Below, piece after piece: positions 54,379-63,854 of a DNA stretch of 64,000 bases (its first letter is position 1; every line of letters begins with the position of its first letter). Source of the DNA: Marinobacter mangrovi (GTDB lineage Bacteria; Pseudomonadota; Gammaproteobacteria; Pseudomonadales; Oleiphilaceae); the NCBI RefSeq assembly GCF_016798325.1, contig NZ_JAERVO010000006.1:124001-188000 (forward strand). Direction: 5' to 3'. The notes beneath the pieces were generated by a model. It did not search any database. It had not been told where the DNA came from and was given only the letters and a program-made list of their open reading frames with translations. The position numbers and the translations under genes were made by a program.

Positions 54379-55614
54379 ATGAAGTTCTGCGCTCCCTACA
54401 TTCTGCTCTTGGGCTGTCTGGCGGCGACATCCGCGCTGGCCACGCAGCCGTTGCAAATTTATGCCCCCGAAGCCGCCCCCTATCAATATGAAATGGCCGG
54501 CGAAGTTCACGGCACCACGGTGGAAGCCCTGCGCTGCGCCCTGAATGAAACCAGCTGGCGCCCCGAAGTTCATATTGTGCCGCAACGGCGCGGCATCCAT
54601 TCCCTGCGAACCGGCGTGATTGATGGCTACATGGCCATTACGCCCTCCGACGACATCGACCAGTTTGCGACGTTAAGCGCGCCGCTGGCGCTGGAGAAGT
54701 GGTACCTGTACTCCCGGGAACCCGTCAGCCTGAGCAAGGCCCGCCTGGGCGCCATTGCCGGCAGCAACGAGTCGATCTGGCTCCACAAGAAGGGACTGAC
54801 ACCCCGCATGCAGGTGTCGTCGCTGGGGCAACTGGTCGCCCTGATCGAGCGTGACCGTATTGACGCCATGGTCGTCGACCAGCGCGTGATGGAGCGTTAC
54901 CTGAAAGACGCCCGCGACAACCGCTCCGCACCGCGCGTTCAACTGCAACGCCAGTTCATCCGGTTTGCGCCATTGGGCCTGTATGTGGGGAAGAATTTCC
55001 TGGCGGCGCACCCCCGTTTCCTGGCGCGGTTCAACGACAACCTCGACGACTGCGTCAGCTCGGGATTCCAACTGGAGGACAGCGAGCGCCAACTCATCCA
55101 GCGGCAGTCCACTACCCTGCTGGACCAGGCGATCAGCGAACTGGCGATCCAGGACACCCTGAGCAACCCGCCCCCACCCAGCACCCTGGCCGACATCCTG
55201 ATGATCGACGAACTCTGGCAGGCCTCCACGGCCGACGCGCCCAGTGAGGAGGCGCAGCACGTCCTGGAGCGCCCCCTGTCCAAGGCACTGCGCCAATGGC
55301 AGGAACAGCAACATGGCCGGGTGACGGAAACCATGGTGATGGACGCCCAGGGCTCCCTGGTGGCCTCCAGCCAGATGACCAGCGATTACTGGCAGGGGGA
55401 TGAAGACAAATTCCGCGTGGTCGCTGCCGATCCGGGCGACGGTTTCTACATCGGCCCGGTCCGCTACGATGCGTCGGCGCAACACTTCCAGGTGATCGCC
55501 TCCCGCGCCCTGCACGATCCCCGCAGCGGCGAGCTGATCGGCGCCGTGGCACTCGGGATCGATATCGAGAAGGCCTTAAGTGGCCAGGTCCTGGCAGACG
55601 TCACGTCGCCTTAA
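54379..55614 (+). CDS. Secreted binding-protein domain fused to a Cache-like domain
   Basis: 411 residues. Signal peptide 1-21 (ends ALATQ; LLGC at 10-13 is a weak lipobox). Residues about 24-235 resemble the solute-binding family 3 fold (GEVHGTTVEALRCALNE, RTGVIDGYMAITPSDDI, SLGQLVALIERDRIDAMVVD). Residues about 300-405 look like a single Cache/PDC sensor domain: MVMDAQGSLVASSQMT, ...GDGFYIGPVRYD, LIGAVALGIDIEKAL. No transmembrane or kinase part is present, so it is a stand-alone periplasmic two-sensor protein. Preceded by the photolyase; the context gives no function. Confidence 0.75.
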   Translation: MKFCAPYILLLGCLAATSALATQPLQIYAPEAAPYQYEMAGEVHGTTVEALRCALNETSWRPEVHIVPQRRGIHSLRTGVIDGYMAITPSDDIDQFATLSAPLALEKWYLYSREPVSLSKARLGAIAGSNESIWLHKKGLTPRMQVSSLGQLVALIERDRIDAMVVDQRVMERYLKDARDNRSAPRVQLQRQFIRFAPLGLYVGKNFLAAHPRFLARFNDNLDDCVSSGFQLEDSERQLIQRQSTTLLDQAISELAIQDTLSNPPPPSTLADILMIDELWQASTADAPSEEAQHVLERPLSKALRQWQEQQHGRVTETMVMDAQGSLVASSQMTSDYWQGDEDKFRVVAADPGDGFYIGPVRYDASAQHFQVIASRALHDPRSGELIGAVALGIDIEKALSGQVLADVTSP

Positions 55615-55623
55615 TCCTACCGG

Positions 55624-57303
55624 TCAGGGGGGACCCACTTCGCAGGCCAGCACCAGCGCCCAGAATTCCGAGAAATCATTAACCACCACGTCCGGCTTGT
55701 GGGGGTGACGATGGGTGCCCGGGAAAATATTGTGCAGCCACGGCAGATCCCACAGGGCGCCGTTGAAAAAGACGCCCGTCATCCCCGCACGCTTGGCGGC
55801 AATGATGTCGGTGGTGCTGTCACCGACATACCAGACGCGGGGCCCCACCGGATAATCCAGTTTTTCCGCGGCCAGGATCAATTGATCCGGATGCGGTTTG
55901 CGCAGGGGGGTGTCGTCGCCACACACCTCGGTATCGAACAGATGCTGCCAACCGGTGCCCTCCACCGCTGCCAGTTCGTGCTCGAAGAACTCCCGGTCCC
56001 GGTTGGTGATCACGCCCACCCGGATGCCCAGGTTACGGATGCCACGCAGCATCTGGCTGACCTTGGGTTCGAACGCCGTGACCGTCCCGTAGTGATTGCG
56101 GTAGTGCCGGTTGAATGCGGTGTGAGCGATGGCCTTGGCATCCTGATCGTCGCCGAACAGCACCTCGAAAATGTCCGTGCGTGAGATCTTGCGGTCTGCC
56201 CGCACCTTGGGATGCAGTTGGGCGTATTCGCGTACATAGGCGACCAGGCGGGCGTCCTCCGGTGTCTTGCTGTCCTCCGGTTCCAGCAGGCGCTCCATCA
56301 GTCCCAGCTGACGAAACTCCGGCAGCATGTCGTCCACGGCGTGGTACATGGCATCCAGCGTGTCCACCAATGTGGCGTGCCAGTCGAAGAGAATGGCCTC
56401 CGGCCGGACCAGTTTCGCCACCGCGGGATGCCAATCCGGCTCGACCCTTGGCTGGGGCGTCACAGGCGGCGGATAGGCCGCTGGCCGCACATCGGCAACC
56501 GCCCGCCGGAACGCACCGCCAGGGAACGCCGCCAGCTCGTCCATCAGGCTTTCGAAACTCTCGAGCACCAGGGACGGCCGATCCTGTTTGCGGAACCAGC
56601 TGTCGATCTTCTGCGGGTCCCAGCCCGAGCCGTTATAGAACACCGCGGTGATGCCGGCGTTATTGGCCGTAACCATGTCGGTGTAACCGTCGCCGACGTA
56701 CCAGACATGAGCATCCACCGGCAGGCCGACCTTATCGGCCGCGCTCTGAATCATCTCCGGATCCGGCTTGTAATGCACCACATCGTCGGCGCAGACGGTG
56801 GCATCGAACAACTCAAGCCAGCGACCGTCTTCCAGGGTGCTCAGCTCGGTGTCGAGGAATTCCCGGTTGCGGTTGGTGGCCACCACGAGCTTGATGCCCA
56901 GTTCGCGGCAGGCCAGAAGGTAGTCCACGATGCCCTCCTGGAAGGGCTTCACCTGACCGAAGTATTTGCGATAACAGGCGTTGTAGGCCTCGTGCGCAAT
57001 GGCCTTGGCTTCGCGGTCGTCGCCAAAGATGGCGTTGAAGATATCGGTTCTCGACACCCGACGCTCCGCCAGGATGCGCGGATGCAGTCGCCGGAAGATA
57101 CGGATGTAGCGCACCAGCCGGGCATCCTCCGGCGTATTGCATTGGTCTTCGGGCAGCAAATGCTCGACCAGCCCGAGATCTTCAAGCTGGGGCAGCATTT
57201 CCTCCATCGCGCTGAACATGGCGTCGTGGGTGTCCACCAGGGTGCCGTGCCAGTCGAACAGCAGGGCGTCGGGCACGGCGAGTCCGTCATCACGGGTCCG
57301 CAA
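55624..57303 (-). CDS. Tandem HAD-fold protein with D-W-H motif
   Basis: 559 residues made of two HAD domains in perfect register: D17/H19 and D307/H309 (DWHGTLVDT, DWHATLVDT), T143 and T433 (ATNRNRE, ITNRDRE), K179 and K469 (HYKPDPE, LRKPHPD), G204-D205 and G494-D495 (YVGDGYTDM, YVGDSTTDI): all offset by exactly 290 residues. Motif I has His where HAD phosphatases have the second Asp. The start is TTG 57303, with GAGGAG at 57312-57317 and correct spacing; any upstream start would enter the DUF2845 gene. Substrate unknown. Confidence 0.85.
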   Translation of the reverse strand: MRTRDDGLAVPDALLFDWHGTLVDTHDAMFSAMEEMLPQLEDLGLVEHLLPEDQCNTPEDARLVRYIRIFRRLHPRILAERRVSRTDIFNAIFGDDREAKAIAHEAYNACYRKYFGQVKPFQEGIVDYLLACRELGIKLVVATNRNREFLDTELSTLEDGRWLELFDATVCADDVVHYKPDPEMIQSAADKVGLPVDAHVWYVGDGYTDMVTANNAGITAVFYNGSGWDPQKIDSWFRKQDRPSLVLESFESLMDELAAFPGGAFRRAVADVRPAAYPPPVTPQPRVEPDWHPAVAKLVRPEAILFDWHATLVDTLDAMYHAVDDMLPEFRQLGLMERLLEPEDSKTPEDARLVAYVREYAQLHPKVRADRKISRTDIFEVLFGDDQDAKAIAHTAFNRHYRNHYGTVTAFEPKVSQMLRGIRNLGIRVGVITNRDREFFEHELAAVEGTGWQHLFDTEVCGDDTPLRKPHPDQLILAAEKLDYPVGPRVWYVGDSTTDIIAAKRAGMTGVFFNGALWDLPWLHNIFPGTHRHPHKPDVVVNDFSEFWALVLACEVGPP

Positions 57304-57360
57304 CGGCGTATCTCCTCTTGAATGATCCCCGGGGCCGAAGGCACCCGGGTTTCCTGGAAA

Positions 57361-57373
57361 GATAGTGTCTATC
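57361..57373. promoter_or_regulatory. Short inverted repeat at the DUF2845/HAD gene junction
   Basis: GATAG-TGT-CTATC spans the stop codon of the DUF2845 gene and lies 58-70 bases upstream of the HAD start. It may be a regulatory site or coincidence; no further evidence. Confidence 0.3.
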
Positions 57374-57935
57374 GCGCCGGTTTGCCGGTGCTCTCCACCC
57401 GGGTAATCCGGCCATTTCGGAAAGTCACAACCCGGCGAAACTCGTTGCGCCCGAATTCGTACAGCCACTCTTCCTGCGGATAGGCGGCGGTCAGCCCGCC
57501 GTCGTTCCGGTTGTCCTGGTAGGGCACGATCCACTCCACGTGCCTGGACAGTGGATCGCCACAACGGCGCACAATCTCGAATTCGTTCATGCCCTCGCGC
57601 AGATCGTTGGGTTTGCAATCACCGGCAGCACCGGGCAGGAACCCATACCCCATGCTTTCTTCCTTGGTGAGCTTGCCGTTGCGGAACACCAGCCGTCTGA
57701 CGAACCCACTGGGACCGGGGTTGTAGTACCAGTGCTCCACCGTCTGGACAATGCCAATGCCGGGCAACGACGCCTCGGGATACACCGCCACGTAGTCCGG
57801 TTGGCCGCAACGTTCTTCGACCTCCACCGGCCAGTCGCCCACATCCACGAGGCCGGTGCCACAACGGAATGCCGCCTGGGACAGCGCTGGCCAGATCGCC
57901 AGCAGAGCCAGTGTGAAGGTTATCGTCAGTCGCAT
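57369..57935 (-). CDS. DUF2845 family secreted protein
   Basis: 188 residues with a signal peptide (LTITFTLALLAIWPALSQAAF, cleavage after QA). Two DUF2845-type repeats are visible: FRCGTGLVDVGD...ERCGQPD and GMNEFEIVRRCGDP, each with a cysteine pair, followed by VEHWYYNPGP and EEWLYEFGRNEFRRVVTF. DUF2845 proteins are periplasmic and of unknown function, perhaps cysteine-bridged like the LysM-associated or BamE-like SmpA fold (weak). ATG 57935 is 6 bases after GGAGG. It ends before the HAD gene, probably in the same transcript. Confidence 0.85.
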   Translation of the reverse strand: MRLTITFTLALLAIWPALSQAAFRCGTGLVDVGDWPVEVEERCGQPDYVAVYPEASLPGIGIVQTVEHWYYNPGPSGFVRRLVFRNGKLTKEESMGYGFLPGAAGDCKPNDLREGMNEFEIVRRCGDPLSRHVEWIVPYQDNRNDGGLTAAYPQEEWLYEFGRNEFRRVVTFRNGRITRVESTGKPAR

Positions 57936-58052
57936 GATGCCTCCCCGGACATACTCATCTCTTTTCGGAGTGTGGCACGGTCGGACCGCCCGGTCATCCG
58001 TCGACCGGAACACCACGTAGCTTTGACAGAATACGCACAGGATCGTCGCCCG

Positions 58053-58211
58053 ATGCACCGCAAAAACCATCTCCCCGAAAAGCACTGCGCCGTCTGCGGC
58101 CGCCCCTTTGCCTGGCGTCGCAAATGGGCCCGCGACTGGGATCAGGTGCGTTACTGCAGCGAGCGTTGCCGACGCCATAAGCATCAAGCCGGCGAGGCAA
58201 ACGCCCGATGA
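58053..58211 (+). CDS. DUF2256 zinc-ribbon microprotein coupled to photolyase
   Basis: 52 residues. CAVCGRPFAWRRKWARDWD then VRYCSERC: the CxxC...CxxxC DUF2256 zinc ribbon. DUF2256 genes are found next to photolyase/cryptochrome genes in many proteobacteria; the function is unknown. It overlaps the photolyase start by the ATGA stop-start arrangement (58208), so translation is coupled. Start ATG 58053 follows GGATCG loosely; no strong RBS is evident. Confidence 0.85.
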   Translation: MHRKNHLPEKHCAVCGRPFAWRRKWARDWDQVRYCSERCRRHKHQAGEANAR

Positions 58212-59731
58212 CCACCGTCGTCTGGTTCAAACGCGACCTGCGCGTGGCGGACCACGCCCCCTTGTTGGCGGCCGTCGAACGGGGCGAGCCGGTTATCCCG
58301 CTCTACGTGGTCGAGCCGGAATACTGGCAACGTCCGGATACCAGCGAGCGGCACTGGGCGTTTATCGCGGACAGCCTGTCTGAACTGGACACGGCATTGC
58401 GCAAGCGGGGCAGCCAGCTGAGGGTGCAAACCGGAGCCGTGGTCGACGTGCTGCACTTATTGAAACAGGCCACCGGGTTCACCCACCTGTACGCCCATGA
58501 GGAAACCGGCAACGACTGGACCTTCCAGCGGGACCGGGCGGTCATCGAATGGTGTGCCGGGAACGGCGTCCAGTTTCAGGAGTGGCGGCAGTTCGGCGTG
58601 GTCCGCCGTTTGGCCGACAGGGACCTGTGGGACGATGCCTGGCAGCAGCTGATGCGACAACCCGTGCTGGAAGCACCGGCGCAAATTCCGGCGCCGCCCG
58701 GTGTTCCAGGCGCTTGTGACCTGACGACACCGACACTGGCGGATACCCTCGCCTGCCCCGGCCGACAGAAAGGTGGCATGTCCGCGGGCGAAAAACTGCT
58801 GGACAGCTTCCTGGCCCGGCGCTGCATTGGCTACCAGTACAACATTTCCAGCCCCAACTCGGCGGTCAAAGGGTGCTCGCGGCTGAGCCCGCACATCGCC
58901 TACGGCACGGTCAGCCTGCGATCCATCTATCAGCAGACCAAAGCCAACGGCGATCATCCGTCCAGCTTACCGAGGCGACAGACCAGCCTGCGCAGCTTTC
59001 GCTCCCGCTTGCACTGGCACTGCCATTTCATCCAGAAACTGGAAGACGAACCCAACCTCGAATTCCGTGCCATTCACCGGGAATTGGAAACGCTCAAGCA
59101 GGGCCCCAACGATGGCGAACGGCTGGCGCGATGGGCGGAGGGGCAAACCGGCTGGCCGCTGGTGGATGCGGCCATGCGGGCTCTGCGGGAGACCGGCTGG
59201 ATCAACTTCCGCATGCGCGCCATGCTGATGGCCGTGGCCAGCTACCAGCTCTGGCTGCACTGGCGCGATCCGGCCCTGCACCTGGCCCGCCTGTTCACCG
59301 ACTTCGAGCCGGGCATCCATTACCCCCAGGCCCAGATGCAGAGCGGCCTGACCGGCATCAACGCCCTGCGCATCTACAACCCGGAGCTGCAGTCCCGCAA
59401 GCTGGATGCGAATGGCACCTTCATCCGCCGCTGGATTCCCGAGCTGGAAGGCGTGCCGGATGAGTTTATCCACAGCCCCTGGCACATGACCCGGGACCAG
59501 CACGCACTTTATGGTGGACAGTTATACACAACGCCGATCTGTGACCATGAACAGGCCGCCCGCGAAGCCCGTCAGGCGGTGAGCGAGTTTCGCAAGAATC
59601 ACGTCACACGGGCGGAAACCGACCGGGTCCTCAAGCGCCACGGCAGCCGCAAGGGCCCGCGCCAGAATCGGCCGAAGGTGCGAGGCAAGCAGCAGGACGA
59701 CAGCAACCAGCTGTCACTGTTCGGTGATTAG
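58208..59731 (+). CDS. Cryptochrome/photolyase family protein with C-terminal clamp-binding motif
   Basis: 507 residues. N-terminal alpha/beta antenna domain starts VVWFKRDLRVADHAPLL; the FAD domain has SAGEKLLDSFLARRC, SPHIAYGTVS, WRDPALHLARLF, TGINALRIYNP and EFIHSPWHM. It is probably a light-dependent DNA repair enzyme or cryptochrome of the bacterial type whose substrate class I cannot set. The C-terminal tail ends QLSLFGD: QLSLF (501-505) matches the beta-sliding-clamp binding consensus QL[SD]LF. Convergent with the AEC transporter gene, with a 4-base overlap of stops. Confidence 0.9.
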   Translation: MTTVVWFKRDLRVADHAPLLAAVERGEPVIPLYVVEPEYWQRPDTSERHWAFIADSLSELDTALRKRGSQLRVQTGAVVDVLHLLKQATGFTHLYAHEETGNDWTFQRDRAVIEWCAGNGVQFQEWRQFGVVRRLADRDLWDDAWQQLMRQPVLEAPAQIPAPPGVPGACDLTTPTLADTLACPGRQKGGMSAGEKLLDSFLARRCIGYQYNISSPNSAVKGCSRLSPHIAYGTVSLRSIYQQTKANGDHPSSLPRRQTSLRSFRSRLHWHCHFIQKLEDEPNLEFRAIHRELETLKQGPNDGERLARWAEGQTGWPLVDAAMRALRETGWINFRMRAMLMAVASYQLWLHWRDPALHLARLFTDFEPGIHYPQAQMQSGLTGINALRIYNPELQSRKLDANGTFIRRWIPELEGVPDEFIHSPWHMTRDQHALYGGQLYTTPICDHEQAAREARQAVSEFRKNHVTRAETDRVLKRHGSRKGPRQNRPKVRGKQQDDSNQLSLFGD

Positions 59732-60648
59732 GCCAGGAAGATGGCGACCATCACCGGGATATACGCCAGCGCAAACAGCGTGCTCAGCAGCGTGGTGCCC
59801 GCCGCCTGGCGCGGTGACGCCTCCAGCAGCGTGGCGATGACCACGGTATTGGCAGCAATCGGAGTGATGGAGACCAGGAAAATGGCCCGGTAGACCGCCT
59901 CGTCGTAGAAGCCGAACCAGTGACTGTCGGCCCACCAGAACAGCAGAGCCGCGACAGGCCAGACCACGAACTTGCCGAAGAAGGCGAGCCCGGTGAAGCG
60001 CACATTCCCCAACAGGCCCCGGAAATTCAGGATACTCATGCCCACGATCATCATCCCGAGAATACTGTAGGCCCCACGCAGGTTGTCGAACAGGGGCTGG
60101 AACACGGCCGGTATGGCCACGTCACTGAGATTGAGCACGACACCCAGCAGGAACGCGTAAATGGCCGGCAGGCGGACCACCCGGGCCAGACAGTCCCGGG
60201 CGCTGTAGCGCCCTCGCCCGGCCAGGTAATAGCCCACGGAGTTCTCGAACAGCGTGGTGCCCAGCATGCAGACGATGTAGAGCGCCACACCCTCCTCACC
60301 GAACAGCAACAGCGCCACGGGAATGCCGAAGTAGCCGGTGTTCCCCGTGCCCACCGCCAGCGGGATGATGCTGGCCGTGCCGTCCGAAAGGATGCGCTTG
60401 CCGATGGCCAGGTGCAAAAGACTCACGCCGGTACAGAAACCGAACACGATCACCGGCATCAGCAGCACTTCCGGCGTCAGCGGCGCGGCCATGACCCCGG
60501 AGAAAATCACCGACGGCGTCACGATGTAGAGCATGATGCCGGCAATATGGCGACCACTGGCCTCCAGATAGCGCCCTGCAACCCAGCCCAGTGCCACGGT
60601 GATGTACAGCGGCAATAGCTTCACAAACAGGGACAGGACAACGGCCAT
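59728..60648 (-). CDS. AEC (auxin efflux carrier) family transporter
   Basis: 306 residues, about ten membrane helices. YITVALGWVAGRYLEASGRHIAG at the start, the N-x-x-x-P type YFGIPVALLLFGEEG, and SITPIAANTVVIATLLEASPRQAAG near the end are typical. AEC proteins in bacteria transport malate, malonate or other organic acids, or act as secondary carriers of unknown substrate. I take ATG 60648 since it begins a normal helix 1; a GTG at 60684 adds 12 residues and lacks an RBS. Divergent from the small secreted protein. Confidence 0.88.
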   Translation of the reverse strand: MAVVLSLFVKLLPLYITVALGWVAGRYLEASGRHIAGIMLYIVTPSVIFSGVMAAPLTPEVLLMPVIVFGFCTGVSLLHLAIGKRILSDGTASIIPLAVGTGNTGYFGIPVALLLFGEEGVALYIVCMLGTTLFENSVGYYLAGRGRYSARDCLARVVRLPAIYAFLLGVVLNLSDVAIPAVFQPLFDNLRGAYSILGMMIVGMSILNFRGLLGNVRFTGLAFFGKFVVWPVAALLFWWADSHWFGFYDEAVYRAIFLVSITPIAANTVVIATLLEASPRQAAGTTLLSTLFALAYIPVMVAIFLA

Positions 60649-60760
60649 GGGGCGGAACAACCTCTGGAAAACGGATTGAGTCACAGCGTGACGGGCAAAG
60701 GAGGACTAGCATAGAGTATTCAGACGACTGAGCCACCCCCGTTTACCCTGGACACTGTTC

Positions 60761-61201
60761 ATGCTGTTAAAGATCGCCCGCGTTGCCAGCCTCCTGCTTT
60801 TCGCTCTCACTCTCCCCGCTGCCGCCGATACCCTGGCCAGCCCCGACGCCATCAAGACCCAGACCCAGGCCTTCATGACGCAGGTGAAACAGGGCGAAGT
60901 GGCGGAAGCCTATGCGGGCCTTGCCCCCTACCTCGGCGTGCCCCGAAAGCCGTTCGATGCCTCCGCCAAGGAAGCCGACACCTACTTCCAGAAAGTCTTC
61001 GATCGCGCCGGCAGGACGGTGGGCACATCTCGGGTCAAACGCGAAGCCATTGCCGACGACTTCTACCGGGAAACCTGGCTGCAGAAATTCACCGAGGCCG
61101 CCATGGCGTGGCAGTTCACCTTCTATCAGGCGGATCAGGGCTGGAAACTGGTGGGCATCAGTTACACCACGGACATTGAATCGCTCTATGCGCCTTATTA
61201 G
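60761..61201 (+). CDS. Small secreted protein of unknown function
   Basis: 146 residues with a clear signal peptide (LLKIARVASLLLFALTLPAAAD, cleavage near 22). The mature part (about 124 residues) is helix-rich at first (KTQTQAFMTQVKQGEVAEAYAGLAPYL) with later WQFTFYQADQGWKLVGISYTTD, a shape like the NTF2/DUF4019-type secreted proteins, though I am not sure of the family. It lies upstream of the suf operon but is separated by 367 bp with its own promoter elements. Confidence 0.65.
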   Translation: MLLKIARVASLLLFALTLPAAADTLASPDAIKTQTQAFMTQVKQGEVAEAYAGLAPYLGVPRKPFDASAKEADTYFQKVFDRAGRTVGTSRVKREAIADDFYRETWLQKFTEAAMAWQFTFYQADQGWKLVGISYTTDIESLYAPY

Positions 61202-61568
61202 CGCCGGCCGTTCCGATCACGACAGACAGTAACCAAACGCCCCCGGATGCGTTATAATGCGCGGCTTTCCGGGTGGCTCCGGCAACCCGAAAGTCCGGCG
61301 AAGGCCCTGCCCGCAGAGACCTCAGGTACGACCATTTAATACCTGACTATTTTACTCTGATATTGTACAATCCTCCCCCAGAAGACCCACCATAAGAACG
61401 ACAAGGGCGTCAGCATCGACCGGGGAACCGATCACCGGCCGGTAACGTAACGCCTGTAGAAAACGGGGAAGGCAGATTTCCGGGCATGGCAACGGCCATG
61501 GCCAACACGCAAATAGAGCCTGCAGGCCATCCAACGTGCCTGCATCTGAGAGAGACGGAGCGACGATC
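61202..61568 (+). promoter_or_regulatory. suf upstream region with two promoters and IscR-type site
   Basis: 367 bp without a gene. A TATAAT at 61253-61258 starts a first possible promoter, followed by a hairpin (CTTTCCGGGT 61265-61274 with ACCCGAAAG 61285-61293, one bulge). A second promoter has CTGACT (61343-61348), a 17-bp spacer and TACAAT (61366-61371). An IscR type 1 site overlaps it (listed separately). The sufB leader from the second promoter would be about 190 nt; no short coding frame was found in it. Confidence 0.6.
61339..61363. promoter_or_regulatory. IscR type 1-like binding site upstream of sufB
   Basis: The 25-bp site has half-sites ATACCTGACT and ACTCTGATAT around an A/T-rich centre ATTTT, matching the IscR type 1 pattern ATASYYGACT-RWWWY-AGTCRRSTAT at 22 of 25 positions by my count. 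It overlaps the -35 of the proximal promoter, a position for repression by [2Fe-2S]-IscR. No iscR gene is in the window. Confidence 0.75.
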
Positions 61569-63017
<1,449 letters not shown>

Positions 63018-63077
63018 TCAACGCCTGCTATCGCACACGCACACAGAATTCAGGAATTCAGAGAGAGACCATCATCC

Positions 63078-63845
63078 ATGCTGAGCATTCGTAACCTGCA
63101 CGCCGCCGTCGATGGCAAGGAAATCCTCAAGGGGATCGACCTGGAGATCAAACCGGGCGAAGTCCACGCCATCATGGGTCCGAACGGCTCCGGCAAGAGC
63201 ACCCTGTCTGCGGTCCTGGCCGGCAACGAAGCCTACGAGGTGACCGAAGGTGAGGTCCTGCTCGACGGCGAGAACCTGCTGGACAAGGAAACCGAAGAGC
63301 GCGCCCGCGATGGCATCTTCCTGGCATTCCAGTACCCGGTGGAAATTCCCGGCGTCAGCAACCTGCAGTTCCTGCGCACCGCGGTGAACGCCATGCGCGT
63401 GCATCGCGGCCTGGAAGAGCTCAGTGCGGTGGACTTCATGAAGCTGGCCAAGGAAACCACCAAACAGGTGGACCTGGACCCGGCCTTCCTCAAGCGCGGC
63501 GTCAACGAAGGCTTCTCCGGCGGTGAGAAGAAGCGCAACGAGATCCTGCAGGCCCTGCTGCTGGAACCGCGTCTGGCGATCCTGGACGAGACCGACTCCG
63601 GTCTGGACATCGACGCCCTGAAGGTCGTGGCCGACGGCGTCAACGCCCTGCGCTCCCCGGAGCGCGCCGTGCTGATGGTCACCCACTACCAACGCCTGCT
63701 GAACCACATCGTACCGGACTACGTGCACGTACTGGCCGGCGGCAAGATCGTCAAATCCGGCGGCCGCGAACTGGCTCTGGAACTGGAAGAGCGCGGCTAC
63801 GGCTGGCTCGGCATCAAGGACAGCGACGAAGTCGAGGCTGGCTAA
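63078..63845 (+). CDS. sufC: Fe-S cluster assembly ATPase SufC
   Basis: 255 residues. ABC ATPase with Walker A GPNGSGKST, signature FSGGEKKRNEIL, Walker B LAILDETDSGLDIDAL and H-loop VTHYQRLL, the FxGGEKKR and DETDSGLDID blocks being SufC-specific. It drives conformational change of the SufBD pair. RBS GAGAGAG at 63060-63066; 60 bases after sufB. Confidence 0.96.
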   Translation: MLSIRNLHAAVDGKEILKGIDLEIKPGEVHAIMGPNGSGKSTLSAVLAGNEAYEVTEGEVLLDGENLLDKETEERARDGIFLAFQYPVEIPGVSNLQFLRTAVNAMRVHRGLEELSAVDFMKLAKETTKQVDLDPAFLKRGVNEGFSGGEKKRNEILQALLLEPRLAILDETDSGLDIDALKVVADGVNALRSPERAVLMVTHYQRLLNHIVPDYVHVLAGGKIVKSGGRELALELEERGYGWLGIKDSDEVEAG

Positions 63846-63854
63846 GGGGTAGTT

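Noticed and set aside
57304-57618. Upstream extension of the tandem HAD protein
   Set aside because: It would run into the DUF2845 gene in another frame; a TTG with strong GAGGAG spacing starts at 57303.
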